DNA of 64,000 nucleotides from Acidobacteriota bacterium (GTDB lineage: Bacteria; Acidobacteriota; Aminicenantia; Aminicenantales; Saccharicenantaceae). The position numbers and the translations under genes were made by a program. The notes beneath the pieces were generated by a model. It was not told the origin of the DNA. It did no database searches and saw only the letters and a program-made list of their open reading frames with translations. This document shows, one piece after another, positions 17,331-25,310 of this stretch (the first letter of the stretch is position 1; the number at the start of each line of letters is the position of its first letter). The stretch spans positions 474,082-538,081 of the forward strand of contig JAWSUF010000002.1 in assembly GCA_033549365.1 (NCBI GenBank), read 5' to 3'.

Positions 17331-19103
17331 ATGAAGAAAAAAGCCCGAGTCTGGGTTCCGGCCATTCTTTTGATTGCGGTGGGGCTTTCGTTCTTTCAAG
17401 TTCAGGCCGGCGATCGGACGGTCACCCGGCCGTCGTCCGGGGAAATCATGGTGGAAACGAGCGAACTCGCACCCTGGATCGAGCGTTTTTCGGCCGACCG
17501 GCGGTCCCTGGAACGGCATTATGACCTTGCCTTTTCGCCTGAGCGCTTCGAGCGGATGGAAGCCTTTCTCCGGGAATGGCTCGGGCTGTTGAACGGCGTC
17601 GATTTTGACGGGCTGAGCCTTGACGGGCGGATCGATTTTCTGCTTTTCAAGAACCTTCTTCACCGGGACCGGCAGGCGCTTCAAAAAGAACGGCAGACCG
17701 TTCGCGCCGCCCTTCCTGTTCTGCCTTATGCCGAAGGCATCCTGGCTCTCGCCCGCGACCTGAAACGCATGATTTGGGTGGAAGGCCGCGCTGCGGCCGC
17801 CGAGCTGAACAGGATCAGGGCCGAAGCCGCCCGGGCTGAACGGGCTCTGTCCGCAGGGTCGAAAGCCGATAAGACGGCCATGAGGCAGGCCGTTTCCATG
17901 GCCGGAAGTCTGCGCCGAAGTCTCAAGGACTGGTTTTCTTTTTACAACGGCTACGATCCCCTGTTCACCTGGTGGGCGTCCGAGACCTACGAGGCTGCGG
18001 ATACCGCCCTCCGGTCTCACGAGGCCGCGCTCCGAAAGGTCCTGGGGGAAGGCCCGCCCGGAGCGGCGGCTTATGCCATTCAGGATCCCGTCGGACGCGG
18101 CGTTCTCCTCGAAGAACTGGCCTTCGAATTCATTCCCTACACGCCCGAAGAGATTCTGGCCATCGGTTGGAAGGAATTGGAGTGGTGCGAGAAGGAGCGT
18201 TTGACCGCCTCCCGTGAAATGGGATTCGGCGACGACTGGATGAAAGCCATGGAACGGGTCAAAGATGCCCATGTGGAGCCCGGCGGTCAGCCGGAGCTGA
18301 TCCGGTTTCTCGCCTTTGAAGCCATCGATTTTCTCGAAGAGCACGAGGCCGTGACCATCCCGCCGATGGTCAAGGAGCTCATCCGCATGGACATGATGCC
18401 GCTCGAACGGCAACAGACGACGCCGTTCTTTACGGGCGGCGAGGTCATCAGTGTGGCCTACCCGGCGGATGCCGTGCCGTTCGAGCGGAAAATCTCCACG
18501 CTGCGCGGAAACAACCCTCACTTCTCCCGCGCCGTCGTCCATCATGAGCTTGTTCCCGGCCACAACCTCCAGGGGTTCATGGCGGCCCGCCACCGGACTT
18601 ACCGCCGCCCGTTCCAGACGAGTTTCTACGGTGAAGGCTGGCCGCTCTATTGGGAAATGCGGCTCTGGGACATGGGTTTTCAGCGATCCCCTGAAGACCG
18701 GATCGGCATGCTTTTCTGGAGGATGCACCGCTGCGCCCGGATCATCTTTTCCATGAGCTATCACCTGGGGAAAATGAGCGTCGATGAGGCGATCGACCTG
18801 CTCGTCGACCGGGTCGGTCATGAACGCGCGCTGGCCGAGGTCGAGGTGAAAGCCCATCTCAGCGGAAGGGCCTATGGCGGGCGCCCTCTGGCCCAAATTT
18901 CCTATCTGACCGGCGGACTTCAGCTCCGCGCGTTGTCGAAAGAGCTTGTGGATTCGGGCCGAATGACGGCCAGGGAATTCCATGACGCCGTCCTGAAGGA
19001 AAACAGCATTCCGATCGAGCTCCTTCGGGCCAAGTTGGTCGGGCAGGACCTTCCCCCCGGCTTCAAGCCCCGCTGGAAATTCTACGAGGGGCTAGATAAA
19101 TAG
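17331..19103 (+). CDS. DUF885-family secreted metallopeptidase-like protein
   Basis: A 590-residue protein with a Sec signal peptide (about 1-25, basic MKKKAR start, ending QVQAG) and a long helical body. The metal-binding motif of this gluzincin-like family, HExxPGH, is intact at 405-411 (HELVPGH), followed by a GEGWPLYWEMRLWDMG segment typical of DUF885. Characterised relatives are peptidases, but the family is mostly unstudied. The start at 17331 lies five bases after GGAGG; a GTG six bases upstream lies within the ribosome site and is unlikely. It would act in the periplasm, alongside the other peptidases in the window. Confidence 0.85.
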   Translation: MKKKARVWVPAILLIAVGLSFFQVQAGDRTVTRPSSGEIMVETSELAPWIERFSADRRSLERHYDLAFSPERFERMEAFLREWLGLLNGVDFDGLSLDGRIDFLLFKNLLHRDRQALQKERQTVRAALPVLPYAEGILALARDLKRMIWVEGRAAAAELNRIRAEAARAERALSAGSKADKTAMRQAVSMAGSLRRSLKDWFSFYNGYDPLFTWWASETYEAADTALRSHEAALRKVLGEGPPGAAAYAIQDPVGRGVLLEELAFEFIPYTPEEILAIGWKELEWCEKERLTASREMGFGDDWMKAMERVKDAHVEPGGQPELIRFLAFEAIDFLEEHEAVTIPPMVKELIRMDMMPLERQQTTPFFTGGEVISVAYPADAVPFERKISTLRGNNPHFSRAVVHHELVPGHNLQGFMAARHRTYRRPFQTSFYGEGWPLYWEMRLWDMGFQRSPEDRIGMLFWRMHRCARIIFSMSYHLGKMSVDEAIDLLVDRVGHERALAEVEVKAHLSGRAYGGRPLAQISYLTGGLQLRALSKELVDSGRMTAREFHDAVLKENSIPIELLRAKLVGQDLPPGFKPRWKFYEGLDK

Positions 19104-19113
19104 GCGTCCGCGG

Positions 19114-19635
19114 TTACGTCAGCTTTAAGCACGTCCGGAAACGCCAGCCGAGGTCCTTCATTTCGAAATCGAGAACTTTGAGGACGGCGAGTTCGGGTTC
19201 GTTCCACTTGGCGATACAGGCATAAACTTCCTGAAAACCCTGTTTCCGGGCGTATTGAATGACGGCCCGATGCAGGGCCGTGGAAATCCCGCGCCGGCGG
19301 AACGGCCTCGAGACATAAGTGATTTTCAGATAGAACTCTTTGGGCTTCCAAGTTTGGAGGGGCGGCAGAACGTCGGACATGTCGTCGATTTCCGGTGCGC
19401 CTAAAGACGGAAAGCCCATGAGATATCCAACGACGGTTCCGCCGGAAAGGGCGACGAACGTCCTGTACTTATGTTCCGGTTTGAGATAACGATGGATGTA
19501 GTCGTCCTCGACCGATCGGATTTCGACACCTTCGAATCTCTCGCTGATCTCGTCCTCGAGCTCCCTCAGAAGATTGAGGACGCCCTCCTGATCTTCCGGC
19601 CGGTATTCGCGGACCTCGAATTCTGATGTTGTCAT
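19114..19635 (-). CDS. GNAT-family N-acetyltransferase
   Basis: A 173-residue single-domain acetyltransferase. It begins with the usual beta1-alpha1 region (VREYRPEDQEGVLNLL). The acetyl-CoA pyrophosphate loop is visible as SRPFRRRGISTALHRAVI (Q/R-x-x-G-x-G/A in the form R-R-R-G-I-S), followed by AKWNEPELAVLKVLDFE, a degenerate NxxA-F helix. Substrate unknown. It converges on the DUF885 gene with a 10-bp gap. Confidence 0.8.
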   Translation of the reverse strand: MTTSEFEVREYRPEDQEGVLNLLRELEDEISERFEGVEIRSVEDDYIHRYLKPEHKYRTFVALSGGTVVGYLMGFPSLGAPEIDDMSDVLPPLQTWKPKEFYLKITYVSRPFRRRGISTALHRAVIQYARKQGFQEVYACIAKWNEPELAVLKVLDFEMKDLGWRFRTCLKLT

Positions 19636-19683
19636 GGCCTTCTCCGCTGTCGACCGTTAAAATAGCATAACACGGGGAGGCTG

Positions 19684-19689
19684 TGTCAA
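19684..19689 (-). promoter_or_regulatory. Possible -35 element for the GNAT gene
   Basis: TTGACA on the minus strand overlaps the end of the upstream small lipoprotein gene. Downstream TATGCT and TATTTT lie at non-ideal spacings (14 and 19 bp), so the -10 is uncertain. Confidence 0.25.
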
Positions 19690-19994
19690 CGTTTTTTCTT
19701 GCGTCCCAAAACTCCTCCGCTCAAGAAAAGCCCGGCCCCGAGAACGAACCCGAAATTGTACCAGGTCCCGTTGTTGTGGACCTCGTAGAAGCGAACATTT
19801 CGGGTGAATACTGAGACGATGAACGTGACCGGGGAGATGAAGCCGTGCCAGAGACCGAGAAAGAATCCCGCGGTCTGTCCTTTTGCGTCCGCTGTTTTTT
19901 CGAGGGTGTTGGGTCCGGGCGCACAGCTTGCCGTGAATAGGATCATGGCAAGGAATGCGGTCAGAATCGTTACCGCCGCGGCTCTTATGGTCAT
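19686..19994 (-). CDS. Small conserved membrane lipoprotein of unknown function
   Basis: A 102-residue protein with a signal peptide and lipobox FTASC (Cys24). A hydrophobic stretch (GFFLGLWHGFISPVTFIVSVF) follows, then a NVRFYEVHNNGTWYNFGF block, a second hydrophobic segment and a basic GRKKKR end. The WHG...P and EVHNNG..YNFGF pattern is that of a small family found in many Gram-negative genomes without assigned function. AAGGAGGAG precedes the start. It may be membrane-anchored at both ends. Confidence 0.7.
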   Translation of the reverse strand: MTIRAAAVTILTAFLAMILFTASCAPGPNTLEKTADAKGQTAGFFLGLWHGFISPVTFIVSVFTRNVRFYEVHNNGTWYNFGFVLGAGLFLSGGVLGRKKKR

Positions 19995-20107
19995 GGGCTC
20001 CTCCTTTTCCGATTTCTCGACATTCTACGATAAAAGCGAAACATCTTCCATTCCTTGTCACAAGGTCCGGCTTCATATTTTCCGGCGCGCCTCCGCCCAC
20101 GGCACGA

Positions 20108-20137
20108 TTGACAGGGGAACGCAGCCGGGCTTATGAT
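20108..20137 (+). promoter_or_regulatory. Sigma-70 promoter of the 20152 gene
   Basis: A perfect TTGACA (20108-20113) and TATGAT (20132-20137) are 18 bp apart, leaving a leader of about eight bases before the ATG at 20152 (or 17 before the ATG at 20161). Confidence 0.45.
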
Positions 20138-20151
20138 AATGTCTAGAGAGA

Positions 20152-20859
20152 ATGGGTTCTATGTCGAGTCTTGTCCAGGATTGGCCGATTTATGCCGGTG
20201 CCTTGGGCGTTCTTGTGGGTTTCCTTTTTGTCCTGATTTATCTATATCGCCGCATTCGTCGGTTGATCGGCAAAGCCTCCAGCAAAGCTTCGGCGCCGCC
20301 CGGACTTTGGGCCGGGTTGCGAAATCTTGTGTTGATCTTTCTCTGGATCTCCGTTTCCGGAATGATACTTTTTATGGGATTTTTCTTTCGGGCCTACCAT
20401 GCGTTCACCTATGGGAAACCCGTTGCCCGGATCGTGACTCAAGCCGGAGAATCCGGCGCCACGAGCCTCCTGACGCTGACGCAATTCGGACCCGATAAAG
20501 CCGAGATATCCGAGCGATACGTTGTCAGCGGTGACCAATGGATGCTGGAAGGGGATATTCTGAAATGGGCCAACGGGCTCAATTTTTTGGGTTGGCACAC
20601 CCGTTACCGATTGACCCGCTTGAGAAGCCGCTATATCGAAGCCAAGGATGAGATTTCCAGGGAGGCGACCGTCTTTTCGCTTGTCGAGAACGAGGATCAC
20701 CCCTTCTGGCGTTATCTTTACCGGTTCGGTCACAAGTCGCCGTTGGTTAACACGGTCTATGGAAATTCCGTGTATCAAATGTCCCGGGAAGACGGCCGTT
20801 TTCTTGTTTATGTCGGAACATCCGGATTTATCGTAAGACGGGAAGAGACGCGGCGCTGA
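20152..20859 (+). CDS. Membrane protein of unknown function
   Basis: A 235-residue protein with two clear membrane helices (about 12-34 and 57-80) separated by a basic loop (YRRIRRLIGKASSK). A non-membrane C-terminal domain of about 155 residues follows, with motifs such as ERYVVSGDQWMLEGDILKWA and HTRYRLTRLRSRY. The latter domain looks beta-rich and probably faces the periplasm. I do not recognise a characterised family. Start ATG at 20152; ATG at 20161 is equally possible because the promoter leaves almost no leader. The M24 remnant follows immediately. Confidence 0.65.
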   Translation: MGSMSSLVQDWPIYAGALGVLVGFLFVLIYLYRRIRRLIGKASSKASAPPGLWAGLRNLVLIFLWISVSGMILFMGFFFRAYHAFTYGKPVARIVTQAGESGATSLLTLTQFGPDKAEISERYVVSGDQWMLEGDILKWANGLNFLGWHTRYRLTRLRSRYIEAKDEISREATVFSLVENEDHPFWRYLYRFGHKSPLVNTVYGNSVYQMSREDGRFLVYVGTSGFIVRREETRR

Positions 20860-21062
20860 TTCGCTCCGGCCACGAGACCGATTTGACGAGTTTCAACAAC
20901 TATGACACGCACGAAATGTACCGGAATTTCGGCGGCCGCCGCAAAAAGGAGAACTTTCTGATCACCCGGGACGGTCACCGCCGGTTGGGCCGGCCCAAAC
21001 CCGTCGAGATCGACGATATCGAAGCCATCCGTAAATCCGGCTTGGCCTCGGCTTCCGACTGA
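20856..21062 (+). pseudogene. Probable C-terminal remnant of an M24 (Xaa-Pro) aminopeptidase
   Basis: Between two genes an open frame ending with TGA at 21060-21062 encodes about 68 residues without a credible start. The C-terminal part (KKENFLITRDGHRRLG, then EIDDIEAIRK) resembles the end of Xaa-Pro aminopeptidases, where R-x-E-D-x-x-x-V-T-x-x-G and an IEA helix close the pita-bread fold. Upstream residues (HETDLTSFNNYDTHE) are only loosely family-like, and the metal ligands are absent. I read it as a decayed fragment; a genuine short protein starting at the internal ATG near 20916 cannot be excluded. Confidence 0.4.
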
Positions 21063-21116
21063 CGCCGGGACGCCCGTCCGCCGGGCGCATGGAATTTTAG
21101 CCCAAGGAGGATCGCC

Positions 21117-23174
21117 GTGAAGCACGTTGAGACAAGAGATGATCCGCAGGCCGGCCATGCGATGAGCCCGGACCACGGCGGCAAGATCAAAGAGGATGCC
21201 GCCCATGACAAACATGAGGGCCATAGCCCGGGGATGTTCCGGGATAAATTTTGGTTTTCCTTCCTGCTCACGCTTCCTGTGGTCTATTGGTCGGCGCATA
21301 TCCAGATGCTGCTGGGCTATCGAGCGCCTCGCTTCCCGGGCTCCGACTGGATCGCCCCCGTCCTGGGGACGGCGGTCTTCCTCTACGGCGGCCTGGTCTT
21401 TCTGAAAGGCGGGTTGCGGGAGTTGAGGGAGCGCCTGCCGGGCATGATGACCCTGATCTCCCTCGCCATCGCCGTGGCCTTCATCTTCTCGTGGGTGGTG
21501 CAGCTCGGACTGATTCGGGCGGATGCGATCTGGTGGGAGCTGGCCACTCTGGTGACCATCATGCTGCTGGGCCACTGGATCGAGATGCGCTCGATTTCTC
21601 AGGCTCGAGGGGCGCTCCAGGAGATCGCGAAGCTCCTCCCGGATACCGCGACCCGCGTGACGAACCAGGGCGAGGAGACGGTGCCTGTCGGCGAGCTCCG
21701 GGAGGGCGACATTGTGTTGATTCGCCCCGGCGAGAGCGTTCCGGCGGACGGGATCGTCCGGAAGGGCGAAAGCGACCTCAACGAGGCCATGCTCACCGGA
21801 GAATCCAGGCCGGTGAAGAAGCGGGAGGGGGATGACGTCATCGCCGCGACCATCAACGGCGAGGGCTCGCTTCGGGTGGAAATCACGGGCACAGGGGAAA
21901 AGACCAAGCTGTCCGGAATCATGAGGCTCGTGTCTGAAGCGCAAAAATCCAAATCCAGGGCGCAGCACCTGGCCGACCGTGCAGCCCGGATCCTGACCGG
22001 CGTGGCCATCTCCGCCGGGGTGCTCACGTTGGTTGTCTGGCAGTTCCTGGGGGCATCCATCGACTTCTCCGTCGTCCGCGTGGTCACGGTCCTGGTCATC
22101 GCCTGCCCTCACGCTCTCGGCCTGGCCGTGCCCTTGGTCGTCGCCATCTCCACGTCCCTAGGTGCGCAAAACGGCCTTCTCGTTCGGGATCGGCGAGGGC
22201 TCGATGAAGCGCGGAATCTGGACACCGTGATCTTCGATAAGACGGGAACGCTGACATTGGGGGAATTCCGCGTGGTGGAAACGGCGGTTGCGGAAGGAGA
22301 GTCGGAGGAGGAGACGCTTCGAATCGCCGCCGGGGTGGAGTCGGAGTCCGAACATCCCATCGCCCGGGGAATTGTGAAGACGGCGGAGGATCGAAAATTG
22401 GATGTGCCCCGGGCGGATGGATTTCGGGCCATAACCGGCAAGGGCGTTGCCGCCTCGGTCGAGGGGATTGACTATCACATGGGTGGTCCCGCGCTCCTGG
22501 AGGCCGAGAACGCGCAGGTGCCGGAATCACTTCGAGCCGCGGCCGAAGCAGCGGCGAATCGGGGTCAGGCCGCCATCTACCTGCTTCGAGGCGGCAAGGC
22601 CCTGGCGGTCTTCGCTGTGGCCGATGCCATTCGTGAAGAGAGTCGTGAGGCCGTTCTCAAACTGCACGACCGGGGAATCGAGGTGGCCATGCTCACCGGA
22701 GACGCTCAGGCCGTGGCCGATGCCGTCGCCGAAGAGTTGGGCATCGACATCGTGTTCTCCCAAGTGCTCCCCGAGGATAAGGCGTCCAAGGTGCGGGAGC
22801 TCCAAGCTCAGCGGAAAAAAGTAGCCATGGTGGGCGACGGAGTGAATGACGCTCCCGCCCTGGCCACCGCCGATATCGGGATCGCCATCGGCGCGGGGAC
22901 CGACGTTGCCGTTGAAGCCGGGCACATCGTGCTCGTGCGCTCCGACCCACGCGATATCCCCAAGATCGTCGCGCTGTCCCGTGCCACCTACCGGAAGATG
23001 CTCCAAAACCTTTGGTGGGCGGCGGGTTACAACATCGTCGCCATTCCGCTGGCGGCGGGGGTCCTGGCCGCACAGGGCATCCTGCTGACGCCTGCGCTCG
23101 GCGCCGTTTTCATGTCGGCGAGCACGGTGGTCGTGGCGGTCAACGCCCAACTCCTGAAAAGAAAACAGCTCTGA
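21117..23174 (+). CDS. copB: CopB-type P1B heavy-metal ATPase
   Basis: A 685-residue P-type ATPase. The N-terminus is His-rich (GHAMSPDHGGK, AAHDKHEGH) instead of carrying Cys metal-binding domains. The membrane metal-site motif is CPH (C330-P-H), typical of the P1B-3/CopB group that exports copper or silver. Other signatures: TGES in the actuator domain, DKTGT with the phosphorylated Asp near 374, SEHPIARG (HP motif), and GDGVNDAPALATADIG. The GTG at 21117 is the likely start, six bases after AAGGAGG. It acts in the inner membrane for metal export. It stands alone, without a copper chaperone or regulator nearby. Confidence 0.9.
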   Translation: MKHVETRDDPQAGHAMSPDHGGKIKEDAAHDKHEGHSPGMFRDKFWFSFLLTLPVVYWSAHIQMLLGYRAPRFPGSDWIAPVLGTAVFLYGGLVFLKGGLRELRERLPGMMTLISLAIAVAFIFSWVVQLGLIRADAIWWELATLVTIMLLGHWIEMRSISQARGALQEIAKLLPDTATRVTNQGEETVPVGELREGDIVLIRPGESVPADGIVRKGESDLNEAMLTGESRPVKKREGDDVIAATINGEGSLRVEITGTGEKTKLSGIMRLVSEAQKSKSRAQHLADRAARILTGVAISAGVLTLVVWQFLGASIDFSVVRVVTVLVIACPHALGLAVPLVVAISTSLGAQNGLLVRDRRGLDEARNLDTVIFDKTGTLTLGEFRVVETAVAEGESEEETLRIAAGVESESEHPIARGIVKTAEDRKLDVPRADGFRAITGKGVAASVEGIDYHMGGPALLEAENAQVPESLRAAAEAAANRGQAAIYLLRGGKALAVFAVADAIREESREAVLKLHDRGIEVAMLTGDAQAVADAVAEELGIDIVFSQVLPEDKASKVRELQAQRKKVAMVGDGVNDAPALATADIGIAIGAGTDVAVEAGHIVLVRSDPRDIPKIVALSRATYRKMLQNLWWAAGYNIVAIPLAAGVLAAQGILLTPALGAVFMSASTVVVAVNAQLLKRKQL

Positions 23175-23261
23175 CGATGTCCGCTTATCAATTGAGGGCA
23201 CCATCCGTGTTCTTAACCCGGTATCGGTCTTGTGGCTTACGACACAGACCTTGCCGAGCGA

Positions 23262-23291
23262 TTGGACACCGGGAGAAATGCAATATAGAAT
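23262..23291 (+). promoter_or_regulatory. Putative sigma-70 promoter of the TPR lipoprotein gene
   Basis: TTGGAC (23262-23267) and TAGAAT (23286-23291) with an 18-bp spacer (or TATAGA at 16 bp), 19 bp before the ATG at 23311. Confidence 0.4.
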
Positions 23292-23310
23292 AACCTTGGA
23301 GTATTTCTCA

Positions 23311-24012
23311 ATGAGCAAGAGGTCGAAAATGAATCAATCAACGCGTCGCTTGGGATGGATCCTGGCCGCGGCCGGGGTGATATCTTGGGGAGCTGCCTGT
23401 TCGTCAATATCGTATGGGAGCAAGACCTCCCCGCCGCCTGCAACGGTGTCGAGCAGTACGGAGGATCTTTTTCTTCAAGGCGTCGAACAATATCGGGCGG
23501 GACAATTCGGCCGGGCGAAAGAGATATTCGACCGGGTGATTTCCGCCCAGCCGCGGCACCTCCAGGCCCTGAATTACAGGGGGCGTTCGCTTGTCGAGCT
23601 CAAGGAGTGGAGCCCGGCATCCAGAGATTTCGACGCCTGTCTTGAGATCGATTCCCGTTTCACTCCGGCCTATTCGGGAAAAGCGATGATTGATATTCAA
23701 CACAAGGATTACGCATCGGCTCTGAACCGTCTCGATCAGGCTCTTTCCATTGATCCCCTTGACTCCGAACTCTACTACCTCAAAGGCACGGCCCTGGGTT
23801 ATCAAAATCAACTTGAGCTTTCGATCAATGCTTTCAAAAAATGTCTTGAGCTCAAGCCCGATCACGCCTATGCCCACTACCAGCTGGGACTTGCCTACAA
23901 TAAAGCCGGAAACAAGGATTTGGCCATTGTTCATCTGGAAAAATTCTTGACTCTCGCCCCCACTGCGCCGGAGGCTGATCAGGTGCGAAACCTGCTCACA
24001 TCGCTGCGTTGA
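23311..24012 (+). CDS. TPR-repeat lipoprotein
   Basis: A 233-residue exported lipoprotein with lipobox GAAC (Cys30), a Ser/Pro linker and about five tetratricopeptide repeats from about residue 55 to the end. Repeats show the usual A-L-N-x-R-G, A-Y-x-G-K-A and A-H-Y-Q-L-G-L-A-Y-N-K-A-G patterns. Such proteins scaffold protein contacts in the periplasm. An alternative start at 23329 has an AGAGG upstream; the ATG at 23311 is favoured by promoter spacing and by TTGGAG upstream. The ARPP-1-like gene follows after 118 bp and may share its transcript. Confidence 0.8.
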   Translation: MSKRSKMNQSTRRLGWILAAAGVISWGAACSSISYGSKTSPPPATVSSSTEDLFLQGVEQYRAGQFGRAKEIFDRVISAQPRHLQALNYRGRSLVELKEWSPASRDFDACLEIDSRFTPAYSGKAMIDIQHKDYASALNRLDQALSIDPLDSELYYLKGTALGYQNQLELSINAFKKCLELKPDHAYAHYQLGLAYNKAGNKDLAIVHLEKFLTLAPTAPEADQVRNLLTSLR

Positions 24013-24130
24013 CGACCTGCCGGTATCCGTCACATTTATTTTACAAACATTTGACCTCCTGATGACACGGGGCCCCGCCCGCCGGCGTATTGTTGTTGTG
24101 GAAAGACCGAAGGCACTGAAGGAGGTTATC

Positions 24131-25165
24131 ATGAGAAAACGGATTTCAATCCTGGCGATGGTTTCGGCGGCGGCTCTTCTGTTGACGATCCGGAGCGGCG
24201 GGGCGGCGTTGTCGCAGCATGCGTCCGATCCGGTCGACGCCCTTGTCCGGGTGCTCGAGGTGGGCCGGCCCGTCTCCCATGGGAACCTGACCATCGTTCC
24301 CGTTTACGCCCGGCGGACGGTGGATCGAACATCCTATGTCACCCTCGAAGACGCCCTGAAGTCCGGGACGCTCGAGATCACCGAAGTCGACGGCGGCCGC
24401 GTCCCCCAGGTCAAAATCTCCAATCTGTCACGAAACACCCTGTTTCTCATGGCCGGAGAGATCCTGACCGGAGGCAAACAGGACAGGATTCTGGCCCAGG
24501 ATGTTCTGCTGGCGCCCGGAACCCGAAACTTGCTCGTGCCCGTCTATTGCGTCGAACAGGGTCGATGGGAAGTCCGGTCCGCGACCTTTGGATCCAAGGA
24601 AAATCTCGGCACTTACAGACTGAGAGCCAAGGCGGCCGAGCGGGCACCGGCGGCGCAAAGCCAAATCTGGGATGAAGTCCAGGCTCAGAATCGCACCCTG
24701 GGGGTGGCATCGGGAACAAGCGCTTACCAGGCCGCCTTCGACAAGGAAGAAAACAAGGCCGCCATCGGGGAGATCGAGAATAAAATCAAAGACGGTCTGA
24801 AACTGAACGAAGACACGGTCGGCGTGGTCATCGGTCTCGGCGGCCGGGTCATCGGCGCGGACATCTTCGCCAACACCCATCTCTTCAAAAAGCAGTGGCC
24901 GAAAATCCTCAAATCCTCGGCGCTGTCCTCTCTTCACGAAAAGGTCCGGGGGGATTTGAGTCGCGAGGCTGCGGCCGAATTCCTGAAGTCATTCTCCGGC
25001 CTGGGCTATTCCCGTAAACCCGCCCTCGACCTGGGCTATGAACTCGAAAGCGCCGGCGGAACGGCCATGGTGAAAGCCCTCGTTTACCGCGAGGCGGTCA
25101 TTCACCTGGCCGGATTTCCGGAGAACAGGATGCCCGTCATCCGCACTCCGGAAAGGATGCGGTGA
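24131..25165 (+). CDS. ARPP-1/DUF6569-like secreted protein
   Basis: A 344-residue protein with a Sec signal peptide (about 1-26) and a conserved domain of about 35-330 resembling the ARPP-1 family (a domain named for association with ADP-ribosylglycohydrolase and phosphatase families). Recognisable parts are YVTLEDALKSGTLEI, LFLMAGEILTGGKQDRI and LVPVYCVEQGRW. No enzymatic activity is established, and none can be read here. The start at 24131 has a near-perfect AAGGAGGT upstream. A strong hairpin lies 18 bp after the stop. Confidence 0.65.
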   Translation: MRKRISILAMVSAAALLLTIRSGGAALSQHASDPVDALVRVLEVGRPVSHGNLTIVPVYARRTVDRTSYVTLEDALKSGTLEITEVDGGRVPQVKISNLSRNTLFLMAGEILTGGKQDRILAQDVLLAPGTRNLLVPVYCVEQGRWEVRSATFGSKENLGTYRLRAKAAERAPAAQSQIWDEVQAQNRTLGVASGTSAYQAAFDKEENKAAIGEIENKIKDGLKLNEDTVGVVIGLGGRVIGADIFANTHLFKKQWPKILKSSALSSLHEKVRGDLSREAAAEFLKSFSGLGYSRKPALDLGYELESAGGTAMVKALVYREAVIHLAGFPENRMPVIRTPERMR

Positions 25166-25183
25166 TCGCATCGCGGATCAAAG

Positions 25184-25216
25184 CGACCGGCGCCGGCGGA
25201 GGGCCGGCGCCGGTCG
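25184..25216 (+). terminator. Strong GC-rich hairpin after the ARPP-1-like gene
   Basis: Perfect 14-bp arms (25184-25197 and 25203-25216) enclose a five-base loop GGAGG. There is no U-tract, so it is either a factor-dependent terminator or an mRNA 3' stabiliser. It separates the ARPP-1-like gene from the two-component operon. Confidence 0.5.
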
Positions 25217-25310
25217 TTGCGCGGTCGATGACGGGGGATTGTTGAAAAGATTGCAGGAAAACAGGATGTATAATAATAATAGGATCCGTCAAGACGATGT
25301 GAATTGAACG

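Noticed and set aside
17175-18983. 602-codon antisense frame opposite the DUF885 gene
   Set aside because: Low-complexity composition, no start signal, and the plus-strand gene has a signal peptide and HExxPGH motif.
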